DNA of 64,000 bases from positions 143,530,175-143,594,174 of the forward strand of contig CM050648.1 of the NCBI GenBank assembly GCA_027574665.1, given 5' to 3'. Every line of letters starts with the position of its first letter. The first letter of the stretch is position 1. The stretch is from Rhynochetos jubatus. Taxonomy: Eukaryota; Chordata; Aves; Eurypygiformes; Rhynochetidae. Below, piece after piece: positions 32,525 to 43,560 of this stretch. A program made the position numbers and the translations under genes. Under the pieces are notes generated by a model. It saw only the letters and a list, made by a program, of their open reading frames with translations, made no database searches and was not told the origin of the DNA.

Positions 32525-32718
32525 CCTTTATCTGGTATATTTATATATAATATATTATATATAATATATTATATATAAATATACATATTATATATATATA
32601 ATTTATATATATTTATATAAATTATAAAATATATAAATTATATAATTTATATATATTATATATATAGTATATATTTTTTTAAATATATATATAGTATATA
32701 ACCTTTATCTGGTATATT
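32525..32718. repeat. AT-rich palindromic satellite bracketed by a 17-bp direct repeat
   Basis: About 160 bases are almost wholly TA, made of interlocking TATATAATATATTATATA-type units that can fold as hairpins or cruciforms. The tract is flanked by identical 17-base copies of CCTTTATCTGGTATATT (32525-32541 and 32702-32718). Either an AT-rich expansion arose between two halves of a slipped duplication, or the flanks are the target duplication of something now degenerate. No coding potential. Confidence 0.85.
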
Positions 32719-32720
32719 AT

Positions 32721-35700
32721 TATTTTGACACAAGGGATGTAAGAGAGAACAGATAAAGTTTCCTTTTCAGCCTTGACTTCCTAGCTCATGCCTTTGCTTT
32801 ATCTTGAGGGAAACCAGTTAATGCGTTTACTGAATTTAACCAGAATACCTGAACCAAAATGATAATGCATGTAGGAGGCTGAAATCATCTTCAACAAGCC
32901 CAAAACCCACCCTGCATTATGATCTGAGGAGGGACAGACCTGCACCCATCCAGAAGACAGAACTGAGCATCTACAGCCCTACAGCAGACCAGAATATTGA
33001 GCCAGCATTAACATACATGGACCCTTATTGACCACAGTGACTTAAATCCAGGGAGAATCAAGCTCTGTCCTGAAAACCAGTGCCATTGCTAACACTGGAG
33101 AGGCTGGAACCTTGTCCAGAATATTGAACAGAGCACAGAGAGCTCTGAAACCCATCTGAAATCCTGAGTGAAATCCAGACAATATATTTGCAAATTAAAA
33201 ACCGGCATGTCAGAGAAATACAGTCAGAAACTACAAAGGCACGGGAAGCCTGATGCTTTGTGCAGCCTGCTGACTCAAACTTGCTGCTCCAGGTTCCTAG
33301 CGAGCCATTTTAATTGAAAGTGAGAGCGTCTGTTGCAAAAGGTTGGGAAGTCCTGCTCTAATTGACTCCTTCTGGGGTTAACTGTTGCAAAGAACGACTC
33401 AGATACCAGCTCCACCGCCATCACTGGGAGTCAATCCTCCCCCATCATTAATTACTTTGGTTACATTTCTTAAATCAGCACTGCTTGGATCTATCGGTGA
33501 GATCCCTGGCGCCATGCCAGCACCGCCACTCCGACTAGATAAAATACACCACGCGGGTAAGGGGAGGAGGGCAAGCTTTGCTTGTTATTTCTTCTCTCTT
33601 TGATCCTGAATTGGTTGGTTTTCCGACACAGGCCTTTCTCTATGGCTTCTTTCTTCAACAGAGACTCAGGATGGTTGTCATTGTGGCTTTTGTTTGGTTG
33701 TTTCTTTAATCGACCTTCCAGTATTTCGGAGGGTTCTAATTTAAATGAATCGATCCCTAAGAATGCCTGTGTTTGGGCACTTTCTCCCAAAACATCAGCT
33801 AGCCATAGATCTTGACGTGGCTGTAAATTAAGGCAAAGGTGAGGACAAAGAGGCCCTTGAGACTTCTCCATGCTAAATCCCGACTAAATCTGCCTATGAC
33901 GCTCGCTGTGCAACAACTGGAGGTGGGACTCCGTCTGCACCTGCATGTTTCATGGAAAATAGGGCCCTTCAGAGCCGGACAAGTCACAGACCTAGAAACA
34001 CGTGCTGGGTGAGTCCAGGTCCCAAGAGGGCAGCAAGCAGGGGCAATGTGTGCCTTGGAGCACAGAACCGTTGTGTTCCACCCTCTTTGGGCTGTTGCCC
34101 AGGACATTTCTTTGCTTTCCTCACCCCATTTTCATCTCCTTACCCCAGCACACTTATTTCAGCTGAAGAGTTATGATTTTGCCCTCTCCAGCTTAAGCAG
34201 GGACTCTGCCATCCACTCCATGCAACTCCTAGGGACTTCTCACCAGACATCTGGTGGGAAAAGATGTTCTACCTTCATGTTGCACTTCTCTTGCAAGCAG
34301 AGGGTAAAACCAGGACATTTTCAGACATTGTCCTCTGCAGCCATGCTTCTGGGAAGGGAGATTTCCTGCAGGGAGATCCCTTTGTGTCCAGGAAAAGCAT
34401 TTATGTAAACTGGTCATCCAGCTACTGAACTGGGGGAACTGCTAGATCCAGGGATGAGCATGGCTCCTCTCTGCTGCCATTTGCTTTGGCAGAGGGAGGA
34501 TCAAAAGCAAGCACGGCCGGTTTCAGCTTTTTGATCTCTCAGATTATGTTGTCTCACCGTGAGACCAGTCAAGGGGGAGAGGCAGGGCAAACCCAGAACA
34601 ATCACAGTACATTTACTGTAAGGGATTACATTTTTTTTTCCTTGGAAATTTCACAACTGACTTTAATTAAGTTCTTCCAAACCCAGTAAAGGCACAAGGC
34701 ATTAGAGAGGTAAAGGGTACGTGAGCGCGCCTCTGTTTGCCGGGTGGGATTTTTTGCAGGTTTTCCTTTGTCTAATGAAAATTTGCTTGGCTGTCCCCAT
34801 TGAAAAAGGCTGTAGCCAAGCTTCAGGTGGGCTGACTCCCCGTCGCGTGGCCCCGGGGATCACACACTCGTGCCAGGTGGTGATAGCTGGCGGGGGTAGA
34901 ATTTCACTGCTAATTACCCTATAGCCTGTGCAAAGCATGTGCAAAAAGTTATAAAACTAGTGATATATTTGCTAAGACCTCCCGTGACATGGCTATATTA
35001 TTTCTTTGAATATACTCTTTGGGTCATTGATGGCATCTTCATTCTGTACTGTCCCTGCTACAGTGGGACCTGCTTCGCTGCCAAAAGGCCTAAAGGTGCT
35101 GTTTTTGTTATCACTCCTGCATGTAAAATGTCTTATCTGAGACGACCTCTTTCTTGGCAGGGTATTTTGAGTAGGTCACTCGCTACCTCTGCAAAATAGT
35201 GTGCGTTACGTTTGTCTGCACCGGGGTTATTAATGGAGGATGTCATGAGCCCTCAATGAAACAAGGTCTTTGGACGTGGGGACCCAGAAAAATGGACACA
35301 GTGTACTCGCAAAATGTTCTTAGTAGCACATGTGAATTTCTTTGCACTCAAATTAAGCAGGATTAAAGCAGCTAAACTGTTGTTGCTCAGTTCTCTTGGA
35401 TCATGTGACAAAGCCTGAATCGCTTTTAGTCACTGGTATAGGCCTAAGTCAGTCCCTTGATCTCCAAATTAATTTTTGAATTGAATGATTGTGTGGGGTT
35501 TTTTGTCCTAATTGAGTCTTCAAGTGAAAAATGCTTAGCAAACAGATGGAAAACTGAGGACAAAAGCCTCTATTATGCAATAAAAAAGGGAGAGTTCACT
35601 ACAACAGTTTGAAATTAGTACTTGGAGCCTCTTTATTTTTTTTTTCTTCATAAAATCCTGAATAGTAAGCGATATGCAGTGTGTTTTGCACAGCTTGGTG

Positions 35701-38700
35701 GAAAACCATGCAAAAAGAAGAAGGTGGAAAACTGGTACTCGCAGCTTTCTTAACAGATAGTACAAAGCGTCTGAGTAATTTATTGATCCACTCTTCATTT
35801 TTCCTTTATTGATATGGCAGAAGCAACATTTTCACCAGGAAGAAAAAGATTTCAAGTGAAAGCAGCACAAAGCTCAAAGGTAGTCCATGTACATGTTCCT
35901 GAAAACCCAAAAAGTTCCCCTGGGAAATGCACTGGCTTGTTTCAAGTTCTGTGGGACCCTTGGGGCACCCCGGGATTTTCTTGCTGTTCCCTGGGCACTG
36001 GGAAGTAGCTCCTTACAGCTCTGGATATAAGCTAAGGAGCTTTAAAGTTGTACTGGGCAGGTCTATATGAGGTGAAGGTCCTGCTGTGGGAGGCACTGCA
36101 TATATGTTACATCCCAAAATTCATATTTTCTGTAGCCAGATGAAGGGTGGTAGAGGGTAAACACTCTGCAGGCAGTTGAGCTGCTGAACAGAGGGGCAGC
36201 AGGGCTTGTGGTTCACAGATGGGGCAGAGATGGACACACAGTCCCCACCTCCTTTGGGACAGTAAATTAACTTTTAAGGAATTTCTTGTCTACTTTGTGC
36301 AGGCAAGAGTTAGGTCTCAATCTCATGTGTCTCTTGCTGTTGTTGTTAGTTTGGGGGGGTGCTTTTTCTTTTACCCTCGATAGACTGAAGCAAGGTACCT
36401 CAGACCACTGTTGCCTCTATAATTGCCTCTTTCTGGTGTGCTGCTTCTGCTTTCCAAAATACCAAATTTGGCTTGGGATTTATTGATAAGTACCGAGGTC
36501 CAATCAGAAATCCAGGTTAATATGGGCCACCATTTAGCCAGTCGGCTCCTTCGCATGCAGCTAATAGGTGACATTGCTCTGTGCCCATGAAATCTCTGTT
36601 GTTGCTCATGGCAGTTTAGCACAAAGCTCATCGCGGTAGTTGTGCTTGCACCAACTATTTTTCAATGGTTAGGGCACATACGTTTGCTAGCTCTTTGCCT
36701 CCTATAGTCCTGGCAACTGAGTATTTTTAAAGCTATCCTGATTAACAATCATTGCTTAATAACACAAAAGCAGAGAGAAACCACCCAAATAGTAATTAAT
36801 TTTATTCCATCATTATGGGAAGGCCATCAGCTTTGTTGAGGTGCAGAGGCCACCAGCACCAACAAGAAAGCAAAGAGTTGCCTTTCTGTACCTTGGCATT
36901 TACTTCTTTGTGCTGCTGCCACGTTTTGTGGGAGTTTCAGAGTTTTGTGGTTGGATGGAGCTTGGCCAGAAAGCATCACTTTCTTTTGGGCTCTTCCAGG
37001 GCCCTACATGGTTTGGTCCTCTATATGTGACCCACTGAGTTACTGTTTTCATCCAGGGCATCAGATTGCTCATAAACAATCTATGAAAGAGTTTGATTCT
37101 GCTTATTCAAAAACCACGCAAATTTCCTGTCAATTTGTTGAAGAATGATAGACAGGATCTGGCTAAATGTGTCCGTATATGTGTGAAGGGAATTTTCCTC
37201 AGTGAAACATCTGGATAATGCTTGGGGTTACCAAGCTCCACAGAAACCTGCGCAGTATCAAGTCCTCCTGCTGGTCTTCATGTCGATACTAGTGTTTATC
37301 ACTCACTGGGATCTTGCCCTGCTCCTGTTTGAGTAAAGGGATAGCCCTTGCTTATGGAAAGGGTGCAGGAGGGTCTGGGATATAGACTCTGAAAAGGAAA
37401 GAAGTTGGAAGAAAAGTTGTTGCAAACCGAGCAAGTAATTGCAACTTCTTTCCTGGGCTGAAGATGTGGCACTGAGTTCAGTACAACTAAGACCTGTCTT
37501 TGTTTAGGAAATTATTGAAAACGGGATTTCAGCTGGATGGGAGACACTTGTTGGATCTAACTCTTTAGTGGGATATTTCCACAGGCCTGGGGTTATACTG
37601 GTGCTTGTGGTTGATCTGTACCGCACTACATCCACGCGGTGGGACGACCACCGGGACGCTTCCCGACAGGGCTAAGCATGCCGGTATTAGCAGCCGATGT
37701 TCAGCACAGCTGAACTACAAAACTAGGTCTGCTCCCTCGCTGGGTTGCTGCCAGCGCACCCCACAGGTCTCCAAATCAGAATTAGTAAATCAACTTTCCT
37801 TCGTTTTCATGATTTTCCTGAATGAGAAGTATGGGGGGAGGATTATTCTCATCTTGCCTGAAATAACAGCACATGAACTAGGGAGGAATAGGTCTGGCCT
37901 TTCAGCAGAGTTCAGACGCTGCAACGTCAGCAATTGTTTCTTGCCATCACAGTGTAAAACTCTTTTCCCTTTCACTTCACATTATTTCTTTCTGCAGGAC
38001 GCTTTCAGCGCAGATAATGCACATGAAGGTACAATGCAGCCAGTTGTCTGAGAAAAGAAACCCGTTCTCTTCTAGTGGGTGGTAGGTAAGAATTACTAAT
38101 CCAATCTGCTTGAGTTAACGCAAAACAAGGATTAGGGTAAAGTTCCCGAATATGTTAATCTTCCTTTATAGAAGTAAACTTTAGCACCGCTATCAACCCC
38201 GTGGTTTATAGTTCATGGGAACAATGAACCAATTAAACTTGAGCAGAAAAAAATCTTGCACAAGTTTTCTGATTGTTACCTAATACTTTGAATTCTTTTG
38301 ATTCTTAATTATTTGCCACTGTGTCATAGACGGAGGAAATAAAACGTTGTTTATTATTCATTAGACTGTTTCTAAACATATCCATAATTAACTGCATCTT
38401 ATTGTAGTTGTTCTTTTCATCTCCCCCTCTATGAAAGTAGGTATTAAATGACACGTAAGTTCCTGGATAACTGATATAATTGTTGGCAGCACAAACTAAG
38501 GGTTTACTGGAACGGTTGTGCCTATTCATTGTCAGCTAGTTATGAAAAAAACCCCATAGCCTGTGTGAAGAAAAGGAAAGGGTCATTCAGAAGCATTTCT
38601 GTTAGGTATCAGGAAAGAAAGATTACTTTATTTCATTTTTATAAATGAACACTCAATGGCAAAATGTCCTCTGGCCTTACAAGGCCCATTCAGAAAAGAC

Positions 38701-39706
38701 TTAAACACTGTTTTAGCCCTGTTGATATCCAAAATATTCTTACTTGTTGCTGAAACATATACCCTGTGTTTATTTACAGCAATCCACACGATTTGGAAAA
38801 TTTTACTGTGTATTCTGGATTTTCTTCTGCCTTTCAGATTTCTGACGGAGAACAGAGCAAAAGGAGGATAATTGGACTTATTGTATGAGAGAGAAATGTC
38901 AAGGATTTACTTCTAAATGCTAAAGGCTCTATTCTGTCAATACTTGAACATGAATGTTAGGCACATCAATTAGAGAAATGTGGTCTTAAAGGAAAGGTTA
39001 CACTATAGGATTTCAGCAGCTTCCATGCCCATGGGTCAGAAAAGCCAGCTTCATTTTAGAATAATGATGTAGATGTTATACCTAACCAGCCTTTGACCCT
39101 TGTAACAAGTGAAAAATGCAGCAGACAGCCTAGGTTGTGTTTGCAATGTAGTATGTATCTGTGCTTGTTATAGATCGAATCCCTCGGCCATCCAAAGGAA
39201 ACTATTTCTGGGAGGTTCTGATGTCACCCCCACTTCTGAAAATCTCAGTGATTATGAAGGATTTAATTGCACCTGAAAAAGAAGGGAAGTAACCCTCTGC
39301 CAAATATGTTTTTGTGTACAATTTCATAGCCAAAATTCCAATGCAATGTGATTTATACAAAAAAGACTTGGAAGGAAGCATGTTGGACACAGGACACAAT
39401 GAATATTGCAATCCAATCTACAGTTCAGTTAATTAAGTCACATTTATAATGTTCTTGATTAACAGAATTGCAGTTTAGAGAATGTAAGAGGGCACTATAG
39501 CAGAGCGCTTGTGATCTAGTGAAAAATTCAGTCGACTTTCACATTCCCGTGGTGTAAAGTGGGCTCTCGTATGAGACACTGAACTGACCCCTTCCTGCTG
39601 GAGTTAAACTTACCGGCAGGAAGCAAGGAATCCTCTGAGGCAGCGACCCAGCATTTGGTTTTCAGTCTTTTTGTACAATTCCCTTGATTTCTGTTTTTCA
39701 CCTCAG
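32721..39706. other. Unassigned sequence, no confident gene
   Basis: Seven kilobases with no recognised repeat family. Weak exon-like pieces occur at 33479-33556 (acceptor AAATCAG, donor GCGG|GTAAGG, 78 bases, one open frame) and 37998-38028 (a strong pyrimidine-rich acceptor ending TTTCTGCAG, donor GAAG|GTACAA, 31 bases). Neither is in phase with the 13945-39707-40920 model. About 38120-38530 is AT-rich and repeat-free. Confidence 0.35.
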
Positions 39707-39819
39707 AGGAGCGGACAGTTCCACCATCACCCTCCTCGGGAACGACAGCTCCATGTCTCGACTCTCCAATTCATCTCTGTGCTCCCCTCTGCCAATCAAA
39801 AACCTGAGGAAAAGTGCGA
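39707..39819 (+). CDS. Candidate second coding exon of an unidentified plus-strand gene
   Basis: A very good acceptor (CCCTTGATTTCTG then TTTTTCACCTCAG, ending 39706) precedes 113 bases that end CGA|GTGAGG (donor at 39820). The frame beginning at 39708 is serine-rich (DSSTITLLGNDSSMSRLSNS, then SPLPIKNLRKSA) with a high share of C and G at third positions, the most coding-like codon pattern in the window. The LRKSAS end resembles a basophilic kinase site, which is only a motif look-alike. All three frames are open across this short segment, so openness itself adds no evidence. The frame joins in phase to the exon at 13945 and to the one at 40920. No family recognised. Confidence 0.35.
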
Positions 39820-40059
39820 GTGAGGTTGGGAGATTTTTTTTTTAATCGGCACCAGTGGTTTTAGCGTGGTGTAAGAAGCTGTGATGCTCAGTGCTTGGTC
39901 ACCTCCCAGCACAGATAGTAAGGGCCTCCCTCCCTGGATCTAGTTAGAAACAAAGCATACAGGAGTCTCAAACGCAGCCAGGACATCTCTCACTTGTTGT
40001 TTTCCGAGAGCTCAGAGAAGCTCTTGGCTGCAGGGTGGCAGGTTAAGTGCAGTCTGTCT

Positions 40060-40235
40060 GCAGGCCAGAAACGCAGAGGTGTAAACTGGGAGCGCTCCCA
40101 AGACGCCATGTTACATCTTCTGGAGAGCTGCCCCGCTCCGTCAGGCTCTGCCGCGACGGGGCCCCATCCCGTGAGCTCCGGAGCAGCCCCGCAGCCGCTC
40201 GGAGCCAGTGGGAACAGATGGCACTCAGCACTTGG
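40060..40235. other. Small CpG-rich patch
   Basis: Within about 150 bases there are roughly a dozen CpG dinucleotides, in a window where CpG is otherwise scarce, and GC content rises well above the surroundings. It includes a perfect 14-base palindrome, TGGGAGCGCTCCCA (40087-40100). It is too short for a standard CpG island. It lies in the intron of the candidate gene model and could be an alternative start region, an enhancer or a local GC-biased-conversion spot. Confidence 0.5.
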
Positions 40236-40919
40236 CAGCATTAGACCGCAGATCCCAGGTCCTGGGTTGTGGTGGGGTTTTTTTTCTGTATAACCACCAA
40301 AAATCCCTTTCAGTTCCCGAGCGGAGAGGCAGTGGCAAAAATAAGGTGGAACGAGACGCACCGGGCAAACCCGTCTGCTTTAATAAATTCGCAAAAGTAA
40401 CAAGGCGTGTTTGCACATCCCCCGGTGCACAGCAGAAATAGTCCCAGTTTGAGGCTGGGGGGGGCACTTTTCAGGCTTGTATCCCTGCTGTGGCATATAA
40501 CGAACAGACAAAAACCCCTTTCTGTAACCTCCGCTGGCTGCGACATTTGTTGGTGTCTGTGGATCTTATTCACAGCGCTTTGTGCAACACTAGTACTAAT
40601 GTAACTGTATTGTGGCAGGAGACTGGAGAGGGCAGCGGATCACTCGCTTGAAAACATGACCTTTTAATTTAAACAAAAGACTTGAAAAAATGAAAGTGGG
40701 TCTTAAATGCAGTTTAATCAGTCAGGCGAAAGATGTCTAATGAAGCTGCCAGACAGATTTGTAGCCAGACTGTCACTTTACCCATCATGTTTACAGCCTC
40801 CAGTGGTGAGATTAGGACTGGGTGAAGGCACATTCTATCCAAATTTCCCCGGTCTGCTCCTCTACCATGTCTGTTAAGTTTTGACAATTCGACAAATTAT
40901 TTTGCCGTGTTGTCCGTAG

Positions 40920-41023
40920 ACCCGGAGGCGCTGAACGTGGTGCTCCCACCTTTGATTGCGGCTGAACGTTGCCTGATGCAGGGACAAGAGACCCAAAGGG
41001 ATGCTGCAATGCTACAAAAATGA
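40920..41023 (+). CDS. Candidate terminal coding exon of an unidentified plus-strand gene
   Basis: After a moderate acceptor (TTTTGCCGTGTTGTCCGTAG, ending 40919), the only open frame takes two bases to finish the codon left by 39819, then runs 33 codons (EALNVVLPPLIAAERCLMQG, then ETQRDAAMLQK) to TGA at 41021-41023. Third positions are again rich in C and G early in the segment. A donor-like GAG|GTAAAC directly overlaps the stop, so a spliced 3' untranslated region is possible. No clear AATAAA follows within 100 bases (the nearest is AATAAG at about 41096). The segment has no recognisable domain. The model as a whole would give about 128 residues. Confidence 0.28.
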
Positions 41024-41417
41024 GGTAAACCCTTTTCCACTTTCTGCTTTATGCCTTTCCCTCCTAAGTGATCAGTGCTAAAACCCTGCCTTTTGAATAA
41101 GGACAGCTGAAAAGTTACAGAGCAATTTTTTAACATCTTGATTCGCTCTGCTGTGAACTGATGGGCTATTTTTTTTACCAGGATTTCTATTTCATACTTA
41201 AAGCCTCTGAGATGCTGCAGTTACGAATAGGGCAGCTGTGAAAACCTCTAAGCAGTTGTTCCTACATCGGAAGACACCTACACCAAGGAAGGACTGACTT
41301 TAACAAAAAGCAAGTTAGAAGCCTTCCCCAGAGTTAAAATTCCCGTCCGTGTGACCATCGAGGTGGTGATCTCGCATTTCTCAAACATACCAAATTGGTT
41401 CTATTTTATATTTCTGG

Positions 41418-42131
41418 ATGTACAACGGGTATTTTACAGGGAATATTTGCCACTTGAGAAGTTTTACGTGGCTGCCTTTTGTAGAAACTAACCTCTGTGT
41501 TTATCCACAGGCTAAGCAGAGCTCAGACGCGCAGCGTCTGAGCTCCCCGCACAGCCATGTCGGTGAACTTAGTCTGGAAGGGGAGGAATTGCCTCTCTGG
41601 AAGATGAGAGGGGATTCATTTTCCATGCTAGCTCTTTCCTGGGGGGCTTTGCCAAGAAGAGAAAAACCACTCACCGTTTTCTGTCCTTTCTCTATTTTAT
41701 TTTTTTTTAAAGAACATCAAAGTTATCACTCCTGCTTTCTCACCATAATCCCACAGATCCTAATGTATGTCTCCCAGTCCTTTCATGCTAAAAGCACAAG
41801 TGCGTGTGATTTGCAGCATTTAGGAGGTTGCAGACAGTTTCCACATTTGCATACACACTGTGTCACTAAAAGAGCCAGCGCTGTCACTGAAACCAGCACT
41901 CAGGGAAAGTTGTTCAAACTCAAATATTTTCGCTTTTTCTCAGGTACTTTAAAAGCTGATTATTATTTGAAAAGTCACTTATGTGACATGATGTCAAATT
42001 CTGCTTCAGTGGAACAAGACAACTGGACAAAAATTCCTTTCCTAATTTTTTTTTTTCTCCCCCTTTCCCTAAATATTTTTTTCAGAGTTTCATGCTTAGC
42101 AAAAAACCCCTCTGTAATTGTCTTGTCATGA
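41418..42131 (+). other. 237-codon open frame, unidentified
   Basis: This is the longest open frame in the window. It begins with an ATG at 41418, but the first part overlaps an acceptor-like TTTATCCACAG (ending 41510) and the 41520-41544 hairpin. The later part is low-complexity, with T-rich tracts reading as phenylalanine runs. I see no domain and no donor at a sensible place. Such a frame may be chance: frames over 220 codons are rare but not excluded in 64 kb of sequence like this. It could also be part of the 3' end of a transcript from the model at 39707-41023. Confidence 0.15.
41520..41544. repeat. Perfect inverted repeat, 11-bp arms with 3-base loop
   Basis: AGCTCAGACGC (41520-41530), loop GCA, GCGTCTGAGCT (41534-41544). 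The arms pair without mismatch and contain CpGs. It sits ten bases after an acceptor-like CAG. Confidence 0.95.
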
Positions 42132-43296
42132 TTATAGTTTTTCCCATTCACTGCCGCTTTACATGGAAGCCCCAGGAAAAGAATTCTTAAAAATTAAATT
42201 TCATGCTTGCATGTGTTTCTGTGATCTGCAGTGTGTATGATCTCCGAGTGGAAAAACTTCTCTAAAAATAAATGGATTACCCTTGCTCCGACGCCGTCTG
42301 ATGTCTCTTGAGCAGATACCGCCGCTCGCCTGTGATCTCTCGCCCACCGCAATCGGGGTGACAGGCGTTGAGGCGAGGGCCTGGCGGTGGCACCCTCCAC
42401 CCTCACCCCCCATTTTGGCACGGACTGGGGGAGTGGGGCAGCCCCACTTTGGGTCTGCATGCCAACTCATCACTTGCCAGCAGAGGACAAAGCTTTGACC
42501 TTTCACAAACAGCACGGGAAATAGCATCGTTGCTTGGTTCCTTGGGAGGAATGGCGGCTTTCCACCTCAAAGAATTTGGAGGCTGATTTTTGTTGCAGCC
42601 CTTCTCTATACAATTTTGTTTTGCAAGGCAACGTTGGGTTGAGGAGACCAGTTCGGACAATGAGTGCAGTGATGCAGCATGGGATACGCCTGTCTGAGGG
42701 TGTGCACCGAGCATCACCCCTCCCTAGCAATTAGAAATGCTCTTGCGGATGTTGAGGGCTGGGACCTGTCCTCTTGGGTTATAAAACTACCTTTTCTCTG
42801 CAGCGTCCAGCCCCGGACTGGGGCCTGCAGGTGGTATTGCAGCGCAAGAAATAACTACTGAGAGAGTCCAGGGATCCATCCAGTATACAGCTGTCAAGAT
42901 TTTTTTCTTCTTGTCTTACAGCCCCATCTTGCAAGCTGTCTTCCTACGTGAACACACTCTTTTGGCTTCACCAGGATGGGAACTGCAGGTGCAGTGAGAG
43001 TCACAGCAAACAGCCTCCTCTTTCCCTGCTGCCCAGCAATTTCGTGGCAGGTTTTTCCGCCTTGAACTAGACATGACTTTGTAAGTCCTTTCTCCTGCGA
43101 TGCCACCCAGCAGTGGCACCTGCCAGCTGAGCCAGGGGTGCCCATAGGACGAAACAGTATGTCCCTCTTTGGCATGGCTGTATCAAGCCCTGACCCACAT
43201 AAGTAACAGTCCCTGAAGGGCTACCTTGAAAAGGGATTAGGTAGAAATGGGTAGGAAAAACCACTGAGCAGATGATAGCAATAACACATTAGCAGG
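41545..43296. other. Unassigned sequence, no gene seen
   Basis: Beyond the long frame above, 42280-42430 is locally GC- and CpG-rich (ACGCCGTC, CCGCCGCTCG). Several short frames on both strands at 42200-43260 show nothing recognisable. Confidence 0.4.
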
Positions 43297-43560
43297 AGTG
43301 GGAAGGCTGGTCCGGTGACTGAACACCAGTCTTGGACTCGGGAGATCAAGGTTTAATCCCCCATTCTTCCACAGATGTTGGCAAGTCATTTAATCTCTCT
43401 GTGCCTCAGTTCCCCATCTGGAAAAGGAAGATAATGGTAGTTCTTTTGTCTGCACTGTCTGTTTAGATTTCTAAGTTTTCCAGGGCCAAGGATGCTTCTT
43501 CAGGAGAGTATATACAGCACCTACCTCTGTAGGGGGAATCACGCTGCAGCCTTCCATGCT
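43297..43560 (+). repeat. MIR SINE with L3-type tail, best copy in the window
   Basis: The element is almost complete. The tRNA-like head includes CTTGGACTCGGGAGATCAAG and GGTTTAATCCC (the B-box). The core GGCAAGTCATTTAATCTCTC, then TGTGCCTCAGTTCCCCATCT, then GGAAAAGGAAGATAATGG is a near-consensus MIR core. The tail (TGTTTAGATTTCTAAG, AGGGCCAAGGATG and TACAGCACCTACC) corresponds to the 'tagattgtaagctc...gggcagggact...tacagcgcctagc' end shared with L3 LINEs. Identity to consensus is about 75-80% by eye. This is an ancient amniote insertion and has no coding potential. Confidence 0.88.

Noticed and set aside
33479-33556. 78-base exon-like segment with donor GCGG|GTAAGG
   Set aside because: Acceptor lacks a good pyrimidine tract, and its phase does not join the 14120 or 39707 candidates.
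37998-38028. 31-base microexon-like segment behind a strong acceptor
   Set aside because: Donor is weak (GTACAA). Joining it to 39707 forces a frame that ends in an early stop.
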